Position numbers and translations under genes: made by a program
Origin: Paludibacteraceae bacterium
GTDB taxonomy: Bacteria; Bacteroidota; Bacteroidia; Bacteroidales; Paludibacteraceae
Length of the DNA stretch: 58,739 nucleotides
NCBI GenBank assembly: GCA_024401495.1
Contig: JAKSKW010000012.1
Span: 1-58,739, forward strand
Reading direction: 5' to 3'
Notes under the pieces: model-generated
Databases searched by the model: none
What the model saw: only the letters and a program-made list of their open reading frames with translations
What the model was told of the DNA's origin: nothing
Shown: positions 16,593-26,500 of the stretch, piece after piece
Position numbering within the stretch: the first letter of the stretch is position 1
Layout of the letters: every line of letters begins with the position of its first letter

Positions 16593-18881
16593 TTAATTCA
16601 GAATTTCTATCCAGCTGCCATCAAACCTCACAATATGGCACTCTACCCCACCCTTTTTTCTCTCTTCCTCCCACTTTTTCGCCACATAATACTTGTTGCT
16701 TCCGTCGACAATCAGTTTTCTAAACCTGAAATTCTTTAATTCCGCCATTTTCGTAACCACATTATCAGCAAGAATCAAAACATCGACGTCCAAAGGCGAT
16801 TCCACGTTTCTCTTCAAATCCTCTTTATCAGAAAGGATATAAACTCGCTTATCTCCAAATCCAAAATATCTTTTATCCGTAGACGACGGGGATGGCAACA
16901 AACCGTTGATCCAGAAATCGTTTGCCTTTTTCGCCACCTTAACCGTATCGCCGCATCCAAACAAAGTGTTTGATTCCGTCATCCTATTCACAGCTGTCAC
17001 TCCATTCACATTGTAAACCGCCAGCATACTACGTTTCTTAATCTCCGTTCCATCCACAGTGGCAAACGCAAAGTAGCCCACCGATAATGTTGCGGCAATC
17101 CACAACAATGATAGTCTGCGATAATTATAGTAGGCGGCAAGCAACAAGAATACCACAATCCAAGCAGCAACGTCGTAACCATAGAAAGGAAGCCTATCCA
17201 CAGTGGCAAATGAGAAATCCGCAGTGAAATAAACAATCGCATTCACCGCTCTCGCTAGAAGAGTCGCAACATCCAACACGAAATCCGAGGCCACCGTCAA
17301 ATCTGGCAGCAACGTCGACAAGCCATATAATCCATAATAGACGAAAGACAAAGGGATCAGCAACGTCACCAAAGGAATCGTGACAAGGCTCGACGCAATT
17401 GACAGAATCGGAATAGTGTGGAATATCGACAGGATTATCGGCGTCGTGAGAATCTGTGCAGCGATACTGATCGCAACGCTACCGATAATATATCCACGTA
17501 GTTTATTTAACAATGGAATGATTTGAGAAACCAACGTAGAGATGCGAGATCTCGCGTCTTTCTTCGATTTTGCATTTTCTTCATGCAAGACGGGGCGTGC
17601 CCCGTCTCTACGAAGAATTTTAATCTCCGGAATCAAACTCTCCATTGTCTTTGTCACCGGTTGCCCGAAAAGCAGAATGGAATAGACAGCCGAGAAACTG
17701 AGTTGGAAGCCCAAATCAAAAATATTGAACGGATTATAGACAAGCATCGCAAACGCAGTAAACGACACCACATTTATCGGACTTGGTTTGCTAAACAGAA
17801 GCAGAGCCACACGATAGACAGAATACATGAGTGATGTACGCACCACCGAAGCCGCAAGTCCAGTCAAGAAGGCATAACCCCAAATTATCGCAAGAAGCAC
17901 CGTTGCAAAAAGATACGGTCGCTTTTTTGGATGGATCGCCAAACCCACCAGAGTCTCCACAATCAGGATTATTATGCCGACGTGCAGACCGCTCACCGCA
18001 AGCAGATGGCTTGCCCCTGCTTTTGAATAGGCATCCTTCAACCCATCATTCATCTCAGTCTTGTTGCCGAGTGTAATCGCCACAATTAAATTCCAAGCAT
18101 CCTTTTCCTCTTCGCTGGCGTCAACATTGCTGACGTCACCTTTAGCAATTGAATTCTTCAAATCTTCATTCAATTTAGAAGCAGATGTTTCCAATGAAAA
18201 ATCCGTAGGGGCAATCCCTTGTGGTTGCCCATTCGCAATCCCTTGTGGTTGCCCTACAATCTCATACCGTTTCACCATCGCCGTAGCCTCAACTCCTTTT
18301 TTGCGCAAATAAGTGTCGTAATTGAAGCCGACAGCCTCATCATTCTCCGTAGACTTAAGAGAGGCAGAAAAAGCCACATAATCGCCCTTTTTGAAGGCGA
18401 CGTCACAAGTGTCGAATGTTAACATTGCCAAAACATTGTTTTTCTTGTTTTCGTTTTCGTCTTCGTTTTCGTCAACAAGAAATACCTCCGCCTCAGCATT
18501 AATTCTTCCGCTCTTTGTCAGTTTTGGAACCGATGTGATTTTGGCGACATACACGTCGGCAGGATTCTTATCCAAGACTCCAAGATCTCGCGTCTCTACG
18601 AACTTCGGATGAACGGAATGTTCACAAACTCCACCAAGAAAAAAGACTGCCATCAACAACATTGACGCAGAGATTGCCGTTAACGAAGACATTGACTTCG
18701 TTATAATTGGTTTCTTTATATAAACTAAAAATGACACCAAGGAAGCGACAAAAAACACAGCAACACCAATCATATTGATGTCTCTCAAATTGAAATTGTA
18801 TTCTATTACAATTCCGAAAGCGAAAAAGATTGTTAGAAATAGATATGGAAATCTACGGATTGACTTAACGATAAAATTCAT
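16593..18881 (-). CDS. comEC: ComEC/Rec2-type DNA uptake channel with in-frame palindromic insertions
   Basis: ComEC forms the inner-membrane channel that moves single-stranded DNA into the cell during natural transformation. From the chosen ATG at 18881 (MNFIVKSIRRFPYLF, the usual start before the first membrane helices) it has 762 residues: N-terminal helices, a DUF4131-type soluble part, and the Competence domain with the signature GASHLLAVSGLHVG. A short C-terminal soluble stretch is present but no complete metallo-beta-lactamase domain. The frame upstream to 18953 is open but crosses a palindromic repeat and is unlikely to be translated. Three palindromes of the dispersed family and one unrelated repeat lie in frame within the gene and encode charged or Gln/Pro-rich insertions such as GQPQGIA twice. 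It follows rpe by 91 bp and is probably cotranscribed with it. Confidence 0.9.
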   Translation of the reverse strand: MNFIVKSIRRFPYLFLTIFFAFGIVIEYNFNLRDINMIGVAVFFVASLVSFLVYIKKPIITKSMSSLTAISASMLLMAVFFLGGVCEHSVHPKFVETRDLGVLDKNPADVYVAKITSVPKLTKSGRINAEAEVFLVDENEDENENKKNNVLAMLTFDTCDVAFKKGDYVAFSASLKSTENDEAVGFNYDTYLRKKGVEATAMVKRYEIVGQPQGIANGQPQGIAPTDFSLETSASKLNEDLKNSIAKGDVSNVDASEEEKDAWNLIVAITLGNKTEMNDGLKDAYSKAGASHLLAVSGLHVGIIILIVETLVGLAIHPKKRPYLFATVLLAIIWGYAFLTGLAASVVRTSLMYSVYRVALLLFSKPSPINVVSFTAFAMLVYNPFNIFDLGFQLSFSAVYSILLFGQPVTKTMESLIPEIKILRRDGARPVLHEENAKSKKDARSRISTLVSQIIPLLNKLRGYIIGSVAISIAAQILTTPIILSIFHTIPILSIASSLVTIPLVTLLIPLSFVYYGLYGLSTLLPDLTVASDFVLDVATLLARAVNAIVYFTADFSFATVDRLPFYGYDVAAWIVVFLLLAAYYNYRRLSLLWIAATLSVGYFAFATVDGTEIKKRSMLAVYNVNGVTAVNRMTESNTLFGCGDTVKVAKKANDFWINGLLPSPSSTDKRYFGFGDKRVYILSDKEDLKRNVESPLDVDVLILADNVVTKMAELKNFRFRKLIVDGSNKYYVAKKWEEERKKGGVECHIVRFDGSWIEILN
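17536..17563. repeat. Palindromic repeat inside comEC (GAGACG family)
   Basis: The plus strand has GTAGAGATGCGAG then ATCTCGCGTCT; the last bases of the right arm are decayed. It is translated on the minus strand as part of KKDARSRIST. Confidence 0.75.
17584..17611. repeat. Palindromic repeat inside comEC (GGGGC variant)
   Basis: AAGACGGGGC-GT-GCCCCGTCT with CTAC at the right end. It is translated on the minus strand as RRDGARPVL, only 20 bp from the previous copy. Confidence 0.75.
18205..18257. repeat. GTAGGG...CCCTAC repeat inside comEC with tandem 20-bp units
   Basis: Two identical 20-bp direct repeats (18211-18230 and 18235-18254, beginning GCAATCCCTT) lie between terminal GTAGGG and CCCTAC. 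The minus-strand translation gives VGQPQGIANGQPQGIAPT. It is unrelated in sequence to the GAGACG palindromes but of similar design. Confidence 0.8.
18572..18599. repeat. Half-decayed palindromic repeat inside comEC
   Basis: The right half AGATCTCGCGTCTCTAC is intact while the left half (CCAAGACTCC) has diverged. It is translated on the minus strand as VETRDLGVLD. Confidence 0.65.
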
Positions 18882-18920
18882 GTTTTTTTGTACCGTTATA
18901 ATATTGAAATTTAGATAAAA

Positions 18921-18966
18921 ACGGGGCATGCCCGATAATAAAGACGGGGACATGCCCCGTCTCTAC
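18921..18966. repeat. One complete and one partial palindrome between rpe and comEC
   Basis: A complete copy of the GGGGC variant occupies 18939-18966 (AAGACGGGG ... CCCCGTCTCTAC), preceded by a truncated core ACGGGGCATGCCCG at 18921-18934. It begins 6 bp past the rpe stop (minus strand) and could act as an attenuator before comEC. Confidence 0.7.
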
Positions 18967-18972
18967 CAATAT

Positions 18973-19623
18973 TTATAGATTCTTCAAGCCAGCGATTGTG
19001 GCTTTCTGATCTTTTGCACCAAACACGAATGATCCAGCCACCAAGATGTCTGCACCAGCGTCGAGAAGAGCTTTACCTGTCTCGAAATTGACACCACCGT
19101 CGATCTCGATCTTGGCATTTGAACCTTTCTCCACAATCATCTTCTTTAGGCGACGCACCTTATCCAATGTGTTCTCGATAAATTTCTGTCCGCCAAAACC
19201 TGGATTCACGCTCATTAGCATAACGACATCAGCGTCGCAGATGATCTCCTCAAGCACTGACACTGGAGTGTGTGGATTCAAAGTCACACCAGCCAACATT
19301 CCCAACGATTTGATATGCTGCAATGTGCGATGTAGATGTGTGCAAGCCTCGTAGTGAACGCTCAACACCTTTGCTCCTAGTTTATGGAACTCCTCCACAT
19401 AACGGTCGGGATCTACAATCATCAAATGGACATCAAGCGGCTTTGTAGCCTTGCTTGCGATTGCCTTGATCACTGGCATTCCAAAAGAGATGTTAGGAAC
19501 AAACACTCCATCCATAATATCAAGATGATACCAATCTGCCTCACTCTCGTTAAGCATCACGATATCGTCGTTCAAATTCAAGAAATCTGCCGACAAAAGC
19601 GACGGCGATACTAGATGATTCAT
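18973..19623 (-). CDS. rpe: Ribulose-phosphate 3-epimerase
   Basis: This 216-residue TIM-barrel enzyme interconverts ribulose 5-phosphate and xylulose 5-phosphate in the pentose phosphate pathway. Signatures in order are PSLLSADF, the catalytic Asp in DIMDGVFVPN, DVHLM, VMLMSVNPGFGGQ and the second catalytic Asp in EIDGGVN. The open frame reaches 19695, but the family start MNHLVSPSLLSADF at 19623 is clear and an exact -7 box lies 18 bp upstream of it, within the longer frame. Length from this start is normal. comEC follows downstream. Confidence 0.95.
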   Translation of the reverse strand: MNHLVSPSLLSADFLNLNDDIVMLNESEADWYHLDIMDGVFVPNISFGMPVIKAIASKATKPLDVHLMIVDPDRYVEEFHKLGAKVLSVHYEACTHLHRTLQHIKSLGMLAGVTLNPHTPVSVLEEIICDADVVMLMSVNPGFGGQKFIENTLDKVRRLKKMIVEKGSNAKIEIDGGVNFETGKALLDAGADILVAGSFVFGAKDQKATIAGLKNL

Positions 19624-19640
19624 TATTTTCGATTTTTGTG

Positions 19641-19671
19641 CAAAATTATGAAAAATTTGTGTCTTTATCAA
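19641..19671 (-). promoter_or_regulatory. rpe promoter
   Basis: On the minus strand TTG (19669-19671) and TAATTTTG (19641-19648) are 20 bp apart. This fixes the rpe start at 19623 with a leader of about a dozen bases. Confidence 0.75.
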
Positions 19672-19745
19672 AAAACAATATCTACCTTTAATCATGAATA
19701 AATCAACAATCTTTGATTAATCATAAAGATACATATATCATTACC

Positions 19746-20534
19746 ATGAAAAAATCAATTCTAATTCTAATCTTCTCAACTCTATATTCTTTCTCTTTCG
19801 CAAGGAGGCCAAGTATTGACAGAAGCAAAGCATTCATAGATGGCAATTTAATATTTCTTATGACATCAGACTCTACTGCAAATGTTCTTGCACACACACC
19901 TCTTTCAAGCAGTATGATTATACCAGGAAAAGTGATGAAGGAAAACAAAACATATACAATAACTGCCATTATGGAATGTGCATTCATGTGTGCTAACGGC
20001 TGTGAGAAAAAGGGACCCGACTACATAAACATAAGCAACAAAGTCGTTATACCTAACACCGTGACTAAAATAGAAAGGTATGCATTTTCAAATTGCATGG
20101 CAAAAAATATCAAATTGTCCCAAAATATCACAAAAATAGAAGACGGCACATTTAATGAGGCAGGAATAAAAAAAATCAAAATCCCCTATGGAGTAACAAG
20201 CATAGGGGAAAGAGCGTTCAAAGCTTGTTGGAAACTGAAGAAAGTAGAGATTCCAGAAACCGTAGAATATATTGGGCATGAGGCATTTTTGGATTGCGGA
20301 AATCTAAAGGAAGTTAATATCTCAAATGGTGTAAAAATAATTGGAGAACAAACTTTTTCCGGTTGCAAAAAGCTTTCCAAAGTTTATATTCCCAATAGTG
20401 TAACCTATATTGGAAGTTCTGCTTTCGACGAATGTGAGAATCTCGATATCATAATTGACAACAAAGAAGGAAATGTAAAAATCTCTGAAGGGAAATTAAA
20501 TGGGTGTAAATCTGTAAAATATCTAAGAAAATAA
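19746..20534 (+). CDS. Secreted BspA-type leucine-rich-repeat protein
   Basis: This 262-residue protein has a signal peptide (MKKSILILIFSTLYSFSFA) and then at least five leucine-rich repeats of the BspA/LRR_5 type, each about 23 residues with the core IPNxVTxIGxxAFxxCxxL (for example TVEYIGHEAFLDCGNL and SVTYIGSSAFDECENL). Such proteins are surface or secreted adhesion-type molecules; a target is not predictable. There is no Type IX sorting tail and no lipobox, so its final location is uncertain. An upstream in-frame codon at 19713 exists, but ATG at 19746 directly precedes the signal peptide. It is divergent from rpe. No exact -7 match was seen. Confidence 0.85.
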   Translation: MKKSILILIFSTLYSFSFARRPSIDRSKAFIDGNLIFLMTSDSTANVLAHTPLSSSMIIPGKVMKENKTYTITAIMECAFMCANGCEKKGPDYINISNKVVIPNTVTKIERYAFSNCMAKNIKLSQNITKIEDGTFNEAGIKKIKIPYGVTSIGERAFKACWKLKKVEIPETVEYIGHEAFLDCGNLKEVNISNGVKIIGEQTFSGCKKLSKVYIPNSVTYIGSSAFDECENLDIIIDNKEGNVKISEGKLNGCKSVKYLRK

Positions 20535-20629
20535 TAGGTTACGCCAAAATGGCACACAACAACTCAATAAAGGCATATAAAACGGACTTTTTGTCGCGTC
20601 GGCAATGATTTTACCACATTTTTTTGCTC

Positions 20630-20645
20630 TGGCACACATTTTGAA
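20630..20645 (+). promoter_or_regulatory. Candidate sigma-54-like promoter of clpB
   Basis: TGGCAC, five bases, then TTGAA closely resembles the sigma-54 -24/-12 consensus (TGGCAC-N5-TTGCA), with one mismatch. The element would start transcription about 24 bp before the clpB ATG. No TAnnTTTG box is present upstream. TGGCACACA also occurs at 20550-20558. Confidence 0.4.
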
Positions 20646-20678
20646 TCTATCTAAGCGTAACACTAAAATTTGATGATT

Positions 20679-23264
20679 ATGGACTTTAAGAACTTCACAT
20701 TAAAAGCGCAAGAGGCCGTAAAGGAATCAATAAAAATTGTACAGACTAACGGCCAGCAGATGATCGAGCCTGAACATATTTTCAAGGGGGCTCTGAAAAC
20801 CAGCGATAATATTGTAAACTTCCTGATGAGCAAAACGGGTGCCAACGCACAAAATATAGTGTTTGCCATCGACAAGATGATTGAGCAGGGGCCAAAAGTC
20901 AGAGGCGGCGAACCATATTTCAGCCGTTTGACTAATGATTTGTTCCTTAAAGCAGAAACGTTGAGCAAGGAGGCAGGTGATGATTTCGTCACTGTGGAAT
21001 ATCTAATCCTCGGTTTGCTTAACACTGATTGCGCCGCAGCGATAGTTTTGAAAAAATTCGGTATGACTGCCGAGGACACTGCAGCTGCAATCAAGGAGTT
21101 GAGAAAAGGCAATAATGTGAAATCGGACAGTGCAGAGGAATCATATCAGGCTCTTGAGAGATTCGCAATAAATTTGAATGAGCGCGCGAGAACAGGTAAA
21201 CTTGATCCGGTGATTGGCCGTGACGAGGAGATCAGACGTGTGCTTCAGATTCTATCGCGTCGAACTAAGAATAATCCGATATTGATTGGAGAGCCAGGTA
21301 CTGGTAAAACTGCGATAGCAGAAGGTCTTGCTCATAGAATTATTCGTGGAGATGTGCCTGAAAACTTGAAAACTAAGCAGTTATACTCATTGGATATGGG
21401 TGCTTTGGTGGCAGGTGCTAAATATAAAGGTGAATTTGAGGAGCGTTTGAAATCAGTCGTAAACGAGGTTTCTAAATCCGACGGTGAGATTATCCTGTTC
21501 ATTGATGAGATCCACACATTGGTTGGAGCCGGTAAGGGCGACGGTGCTATGGATGCCGCTAATATTTTGAAACCAGCTCTTGCTCGTGGTGAGTTGAGAT
21601 CAATCGGTGCGACTACACTTGATGAGTATCAGAAATATTTCGAGCAGGATAAGGCTCTTGAGCGTCGTTTCCAGAAAGTCATCGTGGACGAGCCAGACAA
21701 GGAGAGCACAATCTCTATCCTACGTGGTTTGAAAGAGAAATACGAGACACACCATAAGGTGCGTATCAAAGACGACGCGATCATCGCAGCCGTTGAGCTT
21801 TCAAGCAGATATATCACAGACCGTTTCTTGCCAGATAAGGCTATCGACTTGATCGACGAGGCAGCTTCACGTCTACGTATCCAGATCGATTCAGTGCCAG
21901 AGGCTCTTGACACATTGCAGCGTGACATCATGCAGCTTGAGATTGAGCGTGAGGCTATCAAGAGAGAGAACGACGAGAAGAAACTTGCCGCTTTGAACGC
22001 TGAGATTGCCGAGAAGAGAGACGAATGCTCTGCCATGAAGGCTAAATGGGGAAGCGAGAAGGAACTTGTCAACCAGGTTCAGGCAGAGAAAGCGAAGATC
22101 GAAGAGTATAAATTCCAGGCAGAGAAGGCAGAGCGTGAAGGTGATTACGCACTTGTAGCCGAACTTCGTTATGGAAAGATCAAAGATTCAGAGGAGTCAA
22201 TCAAGTCGCTTGAGAAGCTGCTTGAGGACAACGGTATGGGCCGAATGATCAAAGAGGAGGTCGACGAGGATGATATCGCATTCATCGTGAGCCGTTGGAC
22301 AGGTATTCCTGTGACAAAGATGCGCCAGAGCGAGCGTGAGAAACTTCTTCATTTGGAGGAAGAGTTGCATAAGAGAATCATCGGTCAGGACGACGCGATT
22401 TGCGCCATCTCAGATGCTGTACGTCGTTCACGTGCAGGATTGTCGGATCCAAAGAGACCAATCGGATCATTCCTATTCCTTGGAACAACAGGAGTCGGTA
22501 AGACAGAGTTGAGCAAGGCATTGGCAGAATTCTTGTTCGACGACGAGACAATGATGACACGTATCGACATGAGTGAGTATCAGGAGAAGCACTCTGTTTC
22601 TCGACTTGTCGGAGCGCCTCCGGGATACGTCGGATACGATGAGGGTGGACAGTTGACAGAGGCAGTACGTCGTAAACCATATAGCGTAGTGTTGTTTGAT
22701 GAGATCGAGAAGGCTCACCCAGACACATTCAACATCTTGCTACAGGTGTTGGATGACGGACGTTTGACTGATAATAAAGGCCGCGTCGTCGACTTCAAGA
22801 ACACAATCATCATCATGACTTCAAACATGGGATCGCACGAAATCCGTGAGAAGTTTGAGAAGATGACACCAGAGAACAAGCAAGAGACAGTGGAGTCGGC
22901 AAAGAACGCCGTAATGGATATGTTGAAGATAACAATCCGTCCAGAGTTCTTGAACCGTATCGATGAGATCGTGATGTTCACACCGCTTAACAAAGATGAG
23001 ATTGGTGAGATCGTAGGCTTGCACGTCAAGAAGATCAAGAAGATGCTTGCCGACGTGGATGTCAACATCGAGCTTAAGCCAAAGGCAATGGAGTTCATCA
23101 CAACAGAAGGCTACGATCCAGAGTTTGGTGCACGACCAGTGAAGCGAGTTTTGCAACGATTCTTGCTTAACGAATTGTCAAAGAAGTTGTTGGCAGGCAC
23201 AGTGAACAAAGATAAGCCAATCATCGTCGACGCCAACGACGAAGGACTTGTATTTGAGAATTAA
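20679..23264 (+). CDS. clpB: ATP-dependent disaggregase ClpB
   Basis: ClpB (861 residues here) is a hexameric AAA+ chaperone that, with DnaK, rescues aggregated proteins by threading them through its pore. Domains in order: Clp N domain (about 1-150), AAA1 with Walker A GEPGTGKT (204-211) and Walker B ILFIDEIHTL, the long coiled-coil middle domain (about 400-530), AAA2 with Walker A GTTGVGKT (602-609) and pore loop GYVGYDEGGQL, and the C-terminal domain. The presence of the middle domain separates it from ClpA/ClpC. In-frame starts exist at 20670 and 20673; ATG at 20679 (MDFKNFTLKAQEAV) matches the usual family start. It is monocistronic, ended by a palindrome and a strong terminator. Confidence 0.97.
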   Translation: MDFKNFTLKAQEAVKESIKIVQTNGQQMIEPEHIFKGALKTSDNIVNFLMSKTGANAQNIVFAIDKMIEQGPKVRGGEPYFSRLTNDLFLKAETLSKEAGDDFVTVEYLILGLLNTDCAAAIVLKKFGMTAEDTAAAIKELRKGNNVKSDSAEESYQALERFAINLNERARTGKLDPVIGRDEEIRRVLQILSRRTKNNPILIGEPGTGKTAIAEGLAHRIIRGDVPENLKTKQLYSLDMGALVAGAKYKGEFEERLKSVVNEVSKSDGEIILFIDEIHTLVGAGKGDGAMDAANILKPALARGELRSIGATTLDEYQKYFEQDKALERRFQKVIVDEPDKESTISILRGLKEKYETHHKVRIKDDAIIAAVELSSRYITDRFLPDKAIDLIDEAASRLRIQIDSVPEALDTLQRDIMQLEIEREAIKRENDEKKLAALNAEIAEKRDECSAMKAKWGSEKELVNQVQAEKAKIEEYKFQAEKAEREGDYALVAELRYGKIKDSEESIKSLEKLLEDNGMGRMIKEEVDEDDIAFIVSRWTGIPVTKMRQSEREKLLHLEEELHKRIIGQDDAICAISDAVRRSRAGLSDPKRPIGSFLFLGTTGVGKTELSKALAEFLFDDETMMTRIDMSEYQEKHSVSRLVGAPPGYVGYDEGGQLTEAVRRKPYSVVLFDEIEKAHPDTFNILLQVLDDGRLTDNKGRVVDFKNTIIIMTSNMGSHEIREKFEKMTPENKQETVESAKNAVMDMLKITIRPEFLNRIDEIVMFTPLNKDEIGEIVGLHVKKIKKMLADVDVNIELKPKAMEFITTEGYDPEFGARPVKRVLQRFLLNELSKKLLAGTVNKDKPIIVDANDEGLVFEN

Positions 23265-23304
23265 TAATTAATGGTTAATAATTAATAATTGGCCATTGAC
23301 ACAC

Positions 23305-23332
23305 GTAGAGACGCGAGACCTCGCGTCTTTAC
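23305..23332. repeat. Palindromic repeat downstream of clpB
   Basis: This is a nearly perfect full-length member: GTAGAGACGCGAG (23305-23317) and CTCGCGTCTTTAC (23320-23332). It lies between AT-rich TTAATAATTAA direct repeats and the clpB terminator and has no T tail. Confidence 0.85.
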
Positions 23333-23394
23333 AAACATTAAACAGGCAAAACAACAATATTACAGATTTTTCAATTGGTATTTAAGGTTGAAAG

Positions 23395-23433
23395 AAGGTT
23401 GGATTCGTGATTGAATCCAACCTTTTGTTTTTA
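23395..23433 (+). terminator. Terminator of clpB
   Basis: A 12-bp perfect stem AAGGTTGGATTC/GAATCCAACCTT (23395-23406, 23413-23424) with a 6-base loop is followed by TTGTTTTT. Confidence 0.9.
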
Positions 23434-23460
23434 GATAACATCTTATTTTCTGTTTTTTTA

Positions 23461-23468
23461 TAATTTTG
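23461..23468 (+). promoter_or_regulatory. -7 element for the GLUG protein gene
   Basis: TAATTTTG matches TAnnTTTG exactly, 36 bp before the ATG at 23504. Confidence 0.65.
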
Positions 23469-23503
23469 CACACGATACATTAATAATACAAAAAATACAA
23501 ATA

Positions 23504-26500
23504 ATGCGTAAACTGTACTATTTATTAGCCTCATACTTTATCATGTTTAGTTCAATTGGCAAAGCAATGGAAGGCACAGGTTCTTTGGAAGACCCATTTC
23601 TTATCACGAATGTTGAAGATTTTAATGAATACTGTTCATTAAAAGTAGACACATTCAATGCCAAGCTGGTAGCTGACATTGTTTTGAATAAAAACGTACT
23701 TGACAAAAACTACCAGTTGAACAAAGATTCATTCGTGACATGGGACAAGAGTGTCAAAATCAACGCCACCTTTGACGGAAACGGGCATAGTATATCCGGT
23801 TTGTTCAAACAAGATACTAAAACCGTAACGGGCAAATATGGCCTTTTTGCCAAAATTGGGGAAAAAGGATTGGTTAAAAATCTCACAGTCAAGGACGCTT
23901 ATCTAGCTTGTGAATCCAAAATCAAACGTTCTACATATTTTGGAGGTATATGTACCGAGTCAGAAGGAATAATTGATAATTGTCATTTTGAAGGATGTAT
24001 TGTCGATAGTTCCATGGCAAGCAACTACGATTATTCTTATGCAGGAGGAATTTGTGGATCTGCGACAGGCGGTTCCATTACAAACTGTAGTGTCAATGGC
24101 TCATTTTTCTGTAAAAATACCGTAGGTGGAATTGTCGGAAATGCCAATGACGGAACAAAAGTTAGCGTTTGTACAACCAAAGGATCCATTTATTGTGATG
24201 GAATTGCAGGAGGTATTGTCGGAAAGGGAGACAATATGAACGCTGAAATAGACAGTTGCTATAACTATGCTAATATCACAGCATCAGATGAAGCCGCAGG
24301 AATTTTAGCAAAAAATAGAAATCTCAATTCTTTTAACTCATGTTTCAATTTTGGAAATATTGAGTCGACACTCTATCATTCTGCCGGCATTTCTGCAGGA
24401 GATGCAAAAAAAGTGACAAATTGTGAAAACGTCGGAACGGTTATAGGATCCGACCATAAATATGCCAATGAATATTCCGCATGTGGAATTGTATTCAGTT
24501 GCGACACCATCTTAAATTGCAATAATCAAGGAACAATCAAAGGAACCAGCAATGTGGCGGGGATCTGTGGCTCCGTATCTGAAAAAATGGCCTTTTGTCA
24601 TAATTCCGGATCTATTATTGCAACAGGAGACAATGTAGCAGGAATATGCGTCTACTACGGTGTTGACGACTACTATCCTGCACCAGTCTCTCCTCTTGAC
24701 GCTTTAAGCTATAATACAGGAGACGTGACAGGCAAGAAAAACGTGGCTGGTATCACGACAAATGTAAAAGACGGAATCAGTGCTTGTTTCAACCTCGGCC
24801 ACATCACAGCAGACACTCTTGCGGCTGGAATCGTTCCCGACATTCACATAAAAGATATCGATAACTGCTATAATCTAGGAACCATCACAGCAAAATACGG
24901 AGCTTATGGCATTTCTCGTAGTGCTATCATTAATTCATGTTTCAATGGAGGCATAGTGGAAGCTGATACATGCTACGAACCGCTAGCAGAGTCTAAATCA
25001 AACATCCACAGAAGTGTTTTCAATAAAGACCTCTACAACAAATATTCTGAAGACTACTACTACGCTGATTATGGTTTGTCCACAGAAGAACTTCTTGACA
25101 TAAAGATTGTACTTTCCAAAATAGGGAATTCAAAATGGTGCATGAACGAGGACCACAATGCAGAGCTCTACTATCCACAGATTAAGGGATTCAACGGTAT
25201 ATTAGAAGCAAGTTCTTTCAAAAAGATTGAATTCGATGAAAACGGTTTTTGCAAAGAATATCCTAACCATTATCAACCAGCTCCAATTGTGGATAGTGTA
25301 GTGCAAATCTCCAATGGAGGTCAACTTTTCTGGTATCAAGAGAAAGTCAACCACGACAGATGGGACAATGTAGATGCTGTGTTGTTGAACGACATTGTAA
25401 TAGAGACCGACAATAACATTCTAAATATCGGCATGTTATCAGACACATCATATACTCCAGGAGAAGGATATCATGAGTGGAGACCAATAGGATACACTTC
25501 TGACCAATTCAAAGCGACAATAGATGGCAAAGGCCATACAATCAGTAGACTTGTAAGTTTTACAGAAGGAAAGTATACAAACACAGAATATAACGCAGGG
25601 TTAGTGTCTACCCTTGCAGAGGGCGGTGTCATAAAAGACTTAACAATTGCAGATTCTCATATCTCTACTCTTCGTTCCTATACAGCTGGTCTTGTTGCCA
25701 ATAACAGAGGCGAGATCAAGAATTGTAAGGTGAAGAACTGCCTCCTTAAAGGTTCCTTAAAAGGTCACACAGGAGTATCTAGATACACAGGAGGAATATG
25801 CTGCAAGAACTACGGAGTAATAGACTCTGTAGATGTGTTTTCTACAACAGTATATGGACTATCCCAAAATGGAGGAATTGCTTCTGAAAATTACGGCACT
25901 GTATCCAATTGTACATTCTACGGCAATGTCATCAGCGACAACTCTGCAGCAGGTATTGTATCAAACAACAAAGGCATAATTCGTGGATGCACAAACAAAG
26001 GGTCTGAGACAGGCAGTTATGTAGGTGGCATCTGCTACAGCAATAGTTCAAAAGCTCTGATTGAAAATTGTATAAATGCATCTGCCGATTTCCACAACAT
26101 ACAAAATCCGCAATTGTCTTCCGTTAATGCAGGAGGCATCTGTACAAACAATGAATCTTATTTTGAGGAAACAGGTAAGATCATCAATTGCACAAACATC
26201 GCATCTTCTGACTCTATCTCATTTGCAGGAATTTGCGATTACAATCTTGGACTTATTTCCAACTGTTGGAATAAAGGAAAAATCATGAATGCATCAGCGG
26301 CTAGTGGCATTGCCAACACCAATGGTGGAACTGTTGAATTATGCTTCAATCTTGGTGAAATTAATGGAATCGAAAAACTAGGTGGTATTGTAGCTTGGAA
26401 CATAAACAAAGGCAATGTAAAAAAATGCATGAATTTTGGCAATGTCTCAGGAACTAAAAATTATATTGGCGGAATAGTTGGACATTCTTATGCATCAGTT

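Noticed and set aside
18882..18953. Longer ComEC start at 18953
   Set aside because: The added residues come from a palindromic repeat region, and the normal family start is MNFIVKSIRRFPYLF at 18881.
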